From positions 1 to 13,301 of the forward strand of contig JAFAZM010000037.1 in the NCBI GenBank assembly GCA_019239785.1: 13,301 bases of DNA, written 5' to 3'. A program made the position numbers and the translations under genes. A model generated the notes under the pieces. It was not told the DNA's origin and did no database searches. It worked only from the letters and a program-made list of their open reading frames with translations. Of this stretch, positions 1 through 5,696 are shown piece by piece (the stretch's first letter is position 1; each line of letters opens with the position of its first letter). This DNA comes from Sphingomonadaceae bacterium. Its GTDB lineage: Bacteria > Pseudomonadota > Alphaproteobacteria > Sphingomonadales > Sphingomonadaceae.

Positions 1-306
1 CGCACCGGCCTCGCCACCGCCGAGACGATCGAGAAGCAGGCGGCGGCCTCGGGCGGCGCGCAATATCAGCTCACCCGCCAGGTGATCGAACGGCTCGCCG
101 ACGCGCTCGAGAAATCGGGCGTCGATATCGTGCCGCGCGTGCAGATCAACACCGGCGGCGCGGAAGGCGGGCAGGGCAACGGCGCCCTCCAGGCGCTGAT
201 CGGGATGCTGCTGTCGGAGAAAGGCGTGTCGATGCTCGGCAACCCGGTCGCCGCCAACGACCTCCCGCCGCAGCCGCCCTCGAACGACGTCATCGCCGCG
301 GAGTGA
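1..306 (+). CDS. Flotillin/SPFH-family protein, C-terminal end (5' truncated)
   Basis: Only the last 101 codons are present; the frame is open from base 1 and stops with TGA at 304-306. The visible part begins with an Ala/Glu/Lys-rich segment (RTGLATAETIEKQAAASGG) followed by AQYQLTRQVIERLADALEKSG and VDIVPRVQIN. This is the pattern at the end of the coiled coil and in the C-terminal oligomerisation region of bacterial flotillins (YqiK/FloT type), which are membrane-microdomain scaffold proteins. The tail has a Gly-rich linker (about GGAEGGQGNG) and ends Pro-rich. The SPFH domain and any N-terminal membrane anchor lie outside the window, so the family call rests on the tail alone. No downstream gene follows on this strand before 759, so it is probably the last gene of its transcript. 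Confidence 0.75.
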   Translation, partial: RTGLATAETIEKQAAASGGAQYQLTRQVIERLADALEKSGVDIVPRVQINTGGAEGGQGNGALQALIGMLLSEKGVSMLGNPVAANDLPPQPPSNDVIAAE

Positions 307-316
307 CGGACCCAAG

Positions 317-342
317 GGCGGGGTGCGCATGCGCACCCCGCC
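317..342. repeat. Perfect 26-bp palindrome downstream of the flotillin gene
   Basis: Bases 317-342 are a perfect inverted repeat centred between 329 and 330 (half-site ggcggggtgcgca). It begins 11 bp after the flotillin stop codon. As RNA it could form an 11-bp GC-rich hairpin with a 4-nt loop, able to stall or protect the 3' end of the flotillin mRNA. No T-run follows on the plus strand, so it is not a textbook intrinsic terminator. It could also be a dyad protein-binding site. Confidence 0.7.
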
Positions 343-408
343 GCTGGCGCAGCGAAGCGACCGCCAGCCCGCGTGCCGCCCGAAAGGGTGGCGCGCCAAC
401 AGGAACGC

Positions 409-429
409 GCGGGCGAAGAGATTCGAACC
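409..429 (-). repeat. Partial duplicate of the tRNA-Gly 3' end
   Basis: Bases 409-429 match 503-523, the T-arm and 3' acceptor strand of the intact tRNA-Gly, at 20 of 21 positions; the one difference is 419 (a) against 513 (g). The copy lies 94 bp downstream of the gene in tRNA orientation. The rest of a tRNA is not recognisable around it, so it is a fragment and not a second tRNA. Such 3'-end copies can be left by integration at a tRNA attachment site or by local tandem duplication. With no integrase nearby, neither can be shown here. Confidence 0.65.
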
Positions 430-498
430 AGCGCGTAGCCCTTTTGGGCGGAGCGCCACAAAGGACTCGAGGGTTCGAACGCAAAGTGGTGGATGAAA

Positions 499-573
499 TG
501 GAGCGGGCGAAGGGATTCGAACCCTCGACCCCAACCTTGGCAAGGTTGTGCTCTACCCCTGAGCTACGCCCGC
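499..573 (-). tRNA. tRNA-Gly, anticodon GCC
   Basis: The minus strand reads as a complete 75-nt tRNA with encoded CCA (499-501 on plus is tgg). The acceptor stem is GCGGGCG at the 5' end (573 downward) paired with CGCCCGC. The D-arm carries AGCTCAGGGGTAGAGC, the anticodon stem-loop is CCTTGCCAAGG with anticodon GCC at 539-541, and the T-loop is GGTTCGAATCC. The discriminator base is U, as is usual for bacterial tRNA-Gly. GCC reads the GGC and GGU codons, and GGC is abundant in this GC-rich genome. A candidate promoter lies about 43-70 bp upstream. Confidence 0.97.
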
Positions 574-615
574 TCTGAGCGGAACCGGCGGGGCCGGTCC
601 GGGTAAGGCGGCGGC

Positions 616-643
616 TGCTAGCATGCACCTTTCGGCCCGGCAA
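616..643 (-). promoter_or_regulatory. Candidate promoter of tRNA-Gly
   Basis: On the minus strand TTGCCG (638-643) is followed after 16 bp by CTAGCA (616-621), preceded by TG as in an extended -10. Transcription would begin near 609, leaving a 5' leader of roughly 36 nt before the mature tRNA end at 573. Position and spacing fit a sigma-70-type stable-RNA promoter. The -10 is an imperfect match, so this is a reading by eye. Confidence 0.4.
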
Positions 644-758
644 GCCCCATCTGGATGCGCTCCCGCGGGCGTCTGCGCGGCGAATTTGAGAGCAAGGGCC
701 GGAGTGCCGATCGTCCGGCCGGATGCCAAAACGCGTTCGCAGACACGAGGAGATCGGC

Positions 759-1292
759 ATGAACGCAATCGCCAAATCGGAGCCAGGCAAAGCGGAGGAG
801 ATACGCTTCGCCTTCGGCACCTTCTCTCTCGGACGCGTGCTCGTCGCATGCAGCGGCGGGGAGATTGCGGCCATCCTGATCGGCGACGGCCCGGACGCGC
901 TGCGCCGCGAGCTCGCCGGCGCCTTTCCGCAGGCGGCGCTGGTCCGCGATGAAGCCGGGCTCGCGCCGGTCGTCGCGCGCGTCTCGGCCCATCTCGAACG
1001 GCCGGAAGCCCCGCTGGACCTGCCGCTCGCGCTCCGCGGCTCGGCGGTGGAACGGGCGGTCTGGGAGGCGCTCAGCGCGATCCCATACGGCCGGACCGCC
1101 AGCTATGGCGAAATCGCCAGGGCCTTGCCGCTGCCCGCCACCGCGCAGGAGGTCGGCGCGGCCTGCGCCGCCAACCGGATCGCGATCGCAATCCCCTGCC
1201 ACCGCGTGGTCAAGGCCGACGGGTCGATCTCCGGCTATCGCTGGGGCGTGCACCGCAAGCGGAGGCTGCTCGCGCGGGAGGCGGCGGGATGA
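759..1292 (+). CDS. ogt: Methylated-DNA--protein-cysteine S-methyltransferase (Ogt/AGT type)
   Basis: This 177-residue protein repairs O6-alkylguanine (and O4-alkylthymine) by moving the alkyl group to its own cysteine, a suicide reaction. The DNA-binding/active-site domain is complete. The segment from about residue 94 carries a typical winged-helix (AVWEALSAIPYGRTASYGEIA), the Asn hinge is at N139 (ANR), and the acceptor Cys147 lies in IPCHRVV. It continues with DGSISGYRWG and the C-terminal basic helix. Residues 1-90 form the usual N-terminal domain. There is no Ada-type AraC or zinc domain, so it is not itself a transcription factor. I chose ATG 759 because GAGGAGA at 747-753 is a good ribosome binding site; an in-frame ATG at 723 lacks one. 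The stop overlaps the next gene by ATGA. The symbol ogt is by family resemblance. Confidence 0.92.
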   Translation: MNAIAKSEPGKAEEIRFAFGTFSLGRVLVACSGGEIAAILIGDGPDALRRELAGAFPQAALVRDEAGLAPVVARVSAHLERPEAPLDLPLALRGSAVERAVWEALSAIPYGRTASYGEIARALPLPATAQEVGAACAANRIAIAIPCHRVVKADGSISGYRWGVHRKRRLLAREAAG

Positions 1293-2011
1293 GCAGCATC
1301 GGCCTCGCGTCTCCCGATCGTGTCGCGTCCATCGACTGGACGGAGATCGCCGCGACGCTCGACGCGCAGGGCTGGGCGATCCTGCCCGACCTGCTCTCGC
1401 CCGGCGAATGCGACGGGATCGCAAGCCTGTACGAAGAGGACGGGTGCTTCCGCAGCCGCGTGGTCATGGCCCGGCACGGCTTCGGGCGCGGCAAATATCG
1501 GTATTTCGCCTATCCGCTGCCGCCTCCGGTCGCGGCGCTGCGCACGAGCCTCTATCCACGGCTCGCGCCGATCGCCAATCGCTGGCACGCGCGGATGGGG
1601 ATGGACGTCCGCTTCCCCGCCGATCACGCCGCCTTCCTGGAGCGTTGCCATGCGGCCGGCCAGACGCGGTCGACGCCGCTGCTGCTTCGCTACGGCCCGG
1701 GCGATTACAATAATCTGCACCAGGACCTGTACGGCGAGCACGTCTTTCCGCTGCAGGCGGCCGCCTTGCTCTCCCCGCCGGGCGAGGCGTTCGAAGGCGG
1801 CGAATTCGTGCTCACCGAGCAACGGCCGCGCATGCAGTCGCGGGCGATGGTGGTGCCGCTGCGCAAGGGTGACGCCGTCCTGTTCGCGGTCAATTCGCGG
1901 CCCGTGGAGGGCGCGCGCGGCGCTTACCGGGTCAAGCTTCGCCATGGCGTCAGCGCGCTCCGCTCGGGCCGGCGGCACACGCTCGGCATCATCTTCCACG
2001 ACGCCGCCTGA
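1289..2011 (+). CDS. 2OG-Fe(II) oxygenase of the PF09859 type, probable alkylation-repair partner
   Basis: This 240-residue protein resembles the Fe(II)/2-oxoglutarate oxygenase family PF09859 (recognised from memory). The family is distinct from AlkB but often lies beside Ada/Ogt genes. The metal triad is visible: H144 and D146 in NNLHQDLYGEH, and distal His H219 in KLRHGVS. Arg228/Arg229 in SGRRHTLGIIFHDA is a candidate for binding the 2-oxoglutarate carboxylate. LLLRYGPGDYNNLH precedes the first metal motif, and EGGEFVLTEQRPR lies in the jelly-roll core. The ATG overlaps the alkyltransferase stop (ATGA), so the two are translationally coupled. By analogy with AlkB, which removes methyl groups from N1-meA/N3-meC, oxidative dealkylation is plausible. 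The substrate cannot be read from sequence. Confidence 0.85.
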   Translation: MSSIGLASPDRVASIDWTEIAATLDAQGWAILPDLLSPGECDGIASLYEEDGCFRSRVVMARHGFGRGKYRYFAYPLPPPVAALRTSLYPRLAPIANRWHARMGMDVRFPADHAAFLERCHAAGQTRSTPLLLRYGPGDYNNLHQDLYGEHVFPLQAAALLSPPGEAFEGGEFVLTEQRPRMQSRAMVVPLRKGDAVLFAVNSRPVEGARGAYRVKLRHGVSALRSGRRHTLGIIFHDAA

Positions 2012-2057
2012 GCCGGAAACGCGGGGGGCCGGCCGGAGCCCCAACCCACGGATGGGC

Positions 2058-2086
2058 TTGGCAGAACCGGTCGCCTTCCCACATAG
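2058..2086 (+). promoter_or_regulatory. Candidate promoter of the thioredoxin-LON operon
   Basis: TTGGCA (2058-2063) is separated by 17 bp from ACATAG (2081-2086). A start near 2093 would give a leader of about 29 nt, which includes the ribosome binding site AAGGAG (2110-2115) before GTG 2122. It sits in the only sizeable gap (110 bp) between the oxygenase and the thioredoxin genes. The -10 match is moderate. Confidence 0.4.
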
Positions 2087-2121
2087 GAGCGCGGACAGGC
2101 GATCCCGGCAAGGAGTGTGAC

Positions 2122-3033
2122 GTGGCGACATTGGGCATGACCGAAGCCGAGCGCGAGGCCGTCGAGAAGTTCCGGCGCGATGTCGTCGAGCCGAGCATGA
2201 CCAATCTGGTCATCCTCGATTTCTGGGCGGATTGGTGCGGGCCGTGCAAGCAGCTCGCGCCTTTGCTCGAGAAGGTCGCCGCGGATTATGCCGATCGCGG
2301 CGTGAAGCTGGTCAAGATCGACGTCGAGGCGGAGAAGTTCATCGCCGCCCAGTTCCGCATCCAGTCGATCCCGACCGTCTACGCCTTCTTCCAGGGCCAG
2401 CCGGTCGCCGATCTGTCGACCGCGCGCACCGAAGGTCAGCTCACCGGCGCGCTCGACCAGATCCTGGCCCAGCTCCCGATCCAGGGCGAGGCGCAGCAGC
2501 TCGAAGCGCAGATCGAGCCGCTGATCGAGATGGGCGAGCAGGTGCTCGCCGAAGGCGATGCCGAGCGCGCCGCCAACATCTTCGACCAGATCCTCGAAAT
2601 GGCGCCCGAGCATCCCGAAGTGATCGCAGGCTCGGCGCGCGCATTGCTCGCCGCCGGCCGCGCCGACGAGGCCCGGGCGCGGCTGGAGAATCTGCCCGAG
2701 AAGGTCGAGAACGACCCGGCGATCGCCCGCGCCCGCTCGGCGCTCGCGCTCGCCGAGCTCGGCACCGAGGGCGGCGACCCGGCCGCCTTCCAGGCGCGGA
2801 TCGCCGCCGACCCGGACGATCATGAGGCGCGCTACGAGCTGGCCGGCCTGCTCGCCGCGGCCGGCGACCGCGACGGCGCCGCGGACCAGTTGCTCGACAG
2901 CATCGCCCGCGACCGCGACTGGAACGAGGGCGCGGCGCGCAAGCGGCTGCTGCAATTGCTCGAGGCGGTCGGGCTCGAGGATCCCTGGGCGGGCGCGCAG
3001 CGGCGGCGGCTCTCGGCGATCCTGTTCGGCTAG
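2122..3033 (+). CDS. Thioredoxin-TPR protein (CnoX/YbbN-like chaperedoxin)
   Basis: This 303-residue protein has an N-terminal thioredoxin fold (about 10-110) with an intact active site, C39-G-P-C42 in WADWCGPCKQ, and the cis-proline P84 in QSIPTV. Residues from about 115 onward are Ala/Glu-rich helices with TPR-like spacing (for example EGDAERAANIFDQILEMAPE and ARALLAAGRADEARARLENL). This is the CnoX/YbbN architecture, a redox-active holdase that protects proteins from oxidative damage and hands clients to chaperonins. E. coli CnoX has lost one active-site Cys, whereas this one keeps both, as in other alphaproteobacterial members. GTG 2122 is preferred for AAGGAG six bases upstream; ATG 2137 is possible. 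It leads a three-gene operon, 8 bp before the LON-domain gene. There is no signal peptide, so it is cytoplasmic. Confidence 0.9.
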   Translation: MATLGMTEAEREAVEKFRRDVVEPSMTNLVILDFWADWCGPCKQLAPLLEKVAADYADRGVKLVKIDVEAEKFIAAQFRIQSIPTVYAFFQGQPVADLSTARTEGQLTGALDQILAQLPIQGEAQQLEAQIEPLIEMGEQVLAEGDAERAANIFDQILEMAPEHPEVIAGSARALLAAGRADEARARLENLPEKVENDPAIARARSALALAELGTEGGDPAAFQARIAADPDDHEARYELAGLLAAAGDRDGAADQLLDSIARDRDWNEGAARKRLLQLLEAVGLEDPWAGAQRRRLSAILFG

Positions 3034-3041
3034 AGAACCCG

Positions 3042-3683
3042 ATGGCTGCGCTCCTCCGCGTGCCGGTCTTCCCGCTCGCCGGAGCCTTGCTGTTCCCGCG
3101 CGGCCAGTTGCCGCTGCACATTTTCGAGCCGCGCTACCGGGCGATGGTCCGCGACGCTTTGGCCAGCGACCGGCTGATCGGCATGGTCCAGCCGCGCGAG
3201 CCGGGCGGGGCGGCGGAAGAGGCCGCGCCGGCCTTGTTCGAGGTGGGCTGCCTCGGCCGGATCGGCGCCTGCGACGAATTGGAGGACGGCCGCTTCAACC
3301 TCGTGCTCGAAGGGCTCAGCCGCTTCCGCATCGCCCGCGAGGCGCATGTGGACACGCTCTACCGCCAGGTCGACGCCGACCGCTCCGGCTTCTTCGAGGA
3401 AGAGGAGCCGGTGCTTGCGATGCTGCAGCGCGCCGAGGTCGAGCGCGAGGCGCGGCGCTATGCCGAGGCGCTCGGCTATATGGTCGAATGGGATTCGGTG
3501 TCGCGGCTCGACGACGAGATGCTGGTCAACGGCATCGCCCAGATCGCGCCGCTCGACGTCGGCTCGAAGCAGGCTTTGCTCCAGGCAGCCACCCTCGCCG
3601 ACCGCGCCGATCTGCTCGTCCAGTTCATGCAGTTCCAGCGGATGGCGCCCGGTGGCGCCGACGGACCCGAAACCCTGCAATGA
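3042..3683 (+). CDS. LON substrate-binding-domain protein (stand-alone)
   Basis: This 213-residue protein corresponds to the N-terminal LON domain (PF02190) alone. The signature runs from the start: RVPVFPLAGALLFPRGQLPL, then HIFEPRYRAMVRDAL, then IGMVQPRE. It continues with GCLGRIG, a DGRFNLVLEGLSRFRI strand region, and a helical bundle (VLAMLQRAEVEREARRYAEA). There is no AAA+ Walker motif and no Ser-Lys protease domain, so it cannot degrade protein itself. It probably binds misfolded or specific substrates, or acts as an adaptor, but no client is known. It sits 8 bp after the thioredoxin gene and overlaps the next gene by ATGA. From memory, a LON-domain gene beside a CnoX-like thioredoxin recurs in alphaproteobacteria. 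The ribosome binding site is weak (agaga), suggesting coupled translation. Confidence 0.9.
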   Translation: MAALLRVPVFPLAGALLFPRGQLPLHIFEPRYRAMVRDALASDRLIGMVQPREPGGAAEEAAPALFEVGCLGRIGACDELEDGRFNLVLEGLSRFRIAREAHVDTLYRQVDADRSGFFEEEEPVLAMLQRAEVEREARRYAEALGYMVEWDSVSRLDDEMLVNGIAQIAPLDVGSKQALLQAATLADRADLLVQFMQFQRMAPGGADGPETLQ

Positions 3684-4075
3684 GCGGGGAGGCGGAGCAC
3701 GATCTCAGCGGCCGCTGGAGCGGTATCTTCAACTATCCCGCTTTGTACCCGCCCAACAGCTTCGAGGCGACGATCCGCGACCAGGGCGGCCTGATCACCG
3801 GTGTGATCGTCCAGCCTGGCGAGATTTTCGACCCGCCAGGCATCGTCCGGCATGCGGTGATCGAAGGAAGCCGCGAGGGCAGCAGCATAAGCTTCATCAA
3901 GATCTACGACGATCTCGACCGGCCGACGCCCCATTATCGCGGCACAGTCCAGCCCGGCGGTGACGAGATCGAGGGCGAATGGACGATTCCCGGCGATTGG
4001 TCCGGCACCTTCCTGATGATCCGCGGTTCGCGAGACGAAGAGGCGGCGGTGCGGAAAGTGAGCGTGGAAGTCTGA
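3680..4075 (+). CDS. Small beta-rich protein of unknown function in the thioredoxin-LON operon
   Basis: I do not recognise a named family for this 131-residue acidic protein. It has no signal peptide, membrane segment or cysteine. The sequence alternates strands and turns: LSGRWSGIFNYP, FEATIRDQGGLITGVIVQPG, a central SISFIKIYDDL, HYRGTVQPGGDEIEGEWTIP and WSGTFLMIR. The repeated G-x-W/W-S-G pattern and up-down strand rhythm suggest a small lipocalin-like or avidin-like barrel; this is inference. It starts at ATG 3680, overlapping the LON-domain stop by four bases, so it is translationally coupled and likely works with that protein or simply shares its control. A REP-like element follows 45 bp after the stop. 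Confidence 0.8.
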   Translation: MSGEAEHDLSGRWSGIFNYPALYPPNSFEATIRDQGGLITGVIVQPGEIFDPPGIVRHAVIEGSREGSSISFIKIYDDLDRPTPHYRGTVQPGGDEIEGEWTIPGDWSGTFLMIRGSRDEEAAVRKVSVEV

Positions 4076-4120
4076 GTCCCCTTCCTGGAAGGCGAGGGCC
4101 GGGAAAGGGAAGAAAAATAA

Positions 4121-4231
4121 GAAGAAGACCCTCACCCTGCCCTCTCCCGCAGGCGGGAGAGGGTGAGAAGGGAGACGCTGTCGCACCCCTTCTCCCGCTT
4201 GCGGGAGAAGGTTGGGATGAGGGTCTTCTTC
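4121..4231. repeat. Composite REP-like double-hairpin element, copy A
   Basis: Two perfect 11-bp hairpins with 2-nt loops lie in tandem: 4140-4163 (ccctctcccgc, loop ag) and 4188-4211 (ccttctcccgc, loop tt). They are enclosed by an outer inverted repeat, 4121-4136 against 4216-4231, matching at 15 of 16 bases (gaagaagaccctcacc). The centre (4164-4187) is unpaired and not conserved in copy B. The element lies between convergent gene ends (the beta-rich protein and ubiH), so it may act as a bidirectional terminator or mRNA stabiliser. The design resembles REP/BIME or small MITE-type elements. An inverted copy is at 11102-11220. Confidence 0.9.
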
Positions 4232-4271
4232 TGTTTCTTGAATTGCCCTGATCACCTCTCTGCTGAGGGGC

Positions 4272-5510
4272 TTAGATCGGCAGCCCCCGCAGCAGCAAAG
4301 GCAATTCCCCCGTCTCCCCGCGGGCCTCGGCCATCAGGCGATGCTTGAGCGGGCCGATGCGCTGGACCGCGCCCATGCCGAAGCGGCGCAGCGCCGAGGC
4401 GGCGCGGCCGGGCACGCCGTAGAGGCGGGTGAGGCTGTCGGTCGCCATCGCCACCATGAAGGTGTCGAGGCTGCGCCAGCGCTCGTAGCGGCCCAGCAAC
4501 TGCGCGTCGCCGAGATCGAGGCCGAGCCGCGCCCCTTCGACCAGCACCTCGGCGAGCGCGGCGGCGTCGCGGAAGCCGAGGTTGAGCCCCTGGCCGGCGA
4601 TCGGATGGATGCCATGGGCGGCGTCGCCGACCAGAGCGAGGCGCTCGGCGGTGATCCGCGCCGCATGGTGGAAGCCGAGCGGATAATGAAAGCGCGGCCC
4701 GGCAAGCGCGACCTCCCCGAGGAAGCCGCCCATCCTTTTCCCGATCTCGTGCGCCAGCGCCCGGTCCGGCAGGCCGAGCATCGCCTCGGCGTCGCGCGCC
4801 TTCACCGACCAGACGATCGCCGAACGATGCCTGCCGTCCTCGCCTGCCCGCATCGGCAGGATCGCGAACGGACCGGCGGGATAGAAGATTTCGTAAGCGG
4901 TCTCGCCGTGCGGCCGTTCGTGCGCGACGGTGGCGACGATCGCGACATGATCGTAGGTCCAGCGGGCGAGCGGGATGTCGGCCGCCTCGCGGGTCGGCGA
5001 ATGGCGGCCCTCGGCGGCGACGAGCAGCGGCGCGGCGAGCAGCCGTCCGTCCTCGAGCGCGACCCGAACGCCGGCCCCGTCGCGGACCGTCTCGCCCGGC
5101 CGGGCCGGCATCAGCAGCCGGATCCGCTCGGCCGCGCGGGCCGCATCGCGGAGCGCGCCGCGGAGCAGCCGGTTCTCGACCATCATCCCGAGCGGGTCGT
5201 CCATCCCGGACGACGCGCCGTCCTCCGCGGAATCGAACACGATGCCGCCCGGCTTCAGCCCGTCGCTGACCCGGATCGCGCGGATCGGGCAGGTGACGCC
5301 GTCGAGCCGCTCCGCGACGCCGATCGCCTCCAGCATCCGCCAGGACGAGCTCGACACCGCGGTGGCGCGGCCGTCATAGCTCGCCGCGACCTGCGTCTCC
5401 GGATCGGCGGGATCGACCACCAGCACGGAGAGACCGTGCCGGTCGAGCGCCAGCGCGAGGCTGAGGCCGACTAGGCCCCCGCCGAGGATGATGACGTCCG
5501 CGCGCTCCAT
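4272..5510 (-). CDS. ubiH: UbiH/UbiF/COQ6-family FAD-dependent ubiquinone-biosynthesis hydroxylase
   Basis: This 412-residue flavoprotein monooxygenase would hydroxylate the benzenoid ring of a ubiquinone precursor, using NAD(P)H and O2, at the inner face of the membrane. The N-terminal Rossmann motif is G10-x-G12-x-x-G15 (VIILGGGLVGLSLALALDRHG), with D33 at the end of the second strand. The family motif DGRATAVS is at 46-53. The NAD(P)H-related DG motif appears as AAEGRHSPTR (166-175), with Glu in place of the usual Asp. The second FAD motif, GDAAHGIHPIAGQGLNLGF, begins at 296. Length is normal. Which ring position it hydroxylates cannot be told from sequence, since alphaproteobacterial UbiH/UbiL/UbiM-type enzymes overlap, so the symbol is provisional. 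It is divergent from ftsK and convergent with the LON operon. Confidence 0.9.
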   Translation of the reverse strand: MERADVIILGGGLVGLSLALALDRHGLSVLVVDPADPETQVAASYDGRATAVSSSSWRMLEAIGVAERLDGVTCPIRAIRVSDGLKPGGIVFDSAEDGASSGMDDPLGMMVENRLLRGALRDAARAAERIRLLMPARPGETVRDGAGVRVALEDGRLLAAPLLVAAEGRHSPTREAADIPLARWTYDHVAIVATVAHERPHGETAYEIFYPAGPFAILPMRAGEDGRHRSAIVWSVKARDAEAMLGLPDRALAHEIGKRMGGFLGEVALAGPRFHYPLGFHHAARITAERLALVGDAAHGIHPIAGQGLNLGFRDAAALAEVLVEGARLGLDLGDAQLLGRYERWRSLDTFMVAMATDSLTRLYGVPGRAASALRRFGMGAVQRIGPLKHRLMAEARGETGELPLLLRGLPI

Positions 5511-5696
5511 GGCGGCGCCTGTAGACCTGTTTTGGGCCCGGGGGAATGTGCGGAGCCCCCCGCCGTCCCGTTATGCCGGACAATCCCCTCCCCGCCTTGA
5601 GGATCGGTCGCACCGTGTTTGTGCGGTTCGGCGCACTGGTGCTTGACCCGGGAGTCATGGAAGGCGCAAAAGGGAAAACGGGAACATTTGGGGCAC
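5511..5696. promoter_or_regulatory. Divergent ubiH / ftsK intergenic region
   Basis: These 186 bp must carry the promoters of both genes. I find no pair of boxes I would defend. A TTGACC at 5643-5648 is the best -35-like hexamer for ftsK but has no convincing -10. Three copies of the gcac/gtgc word occur in 5611-5642, forming two short dyads (cgcac-N7-gtgcg and gcac-tg-gtgc) that could be an operator or chance. The ftsK frame stays open upstream to a TTG at 5619, but that part reads as non-coding. Confidence 0.35.

Noticed and set aside
390..480. A second tRNA between the flotillin gene and tRNA-Gly.
   Set aside because: Only the T-arm/acceptor fragment is recognisable. No D-arm or anticodon arm can be drawn on either strand.
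2012..2057. GC-rich ggggccggccggagcccc after the oxygenase gene as a terminator.
   Set aside because: The possible stem is only about 4-5 bp and has no T-tract.
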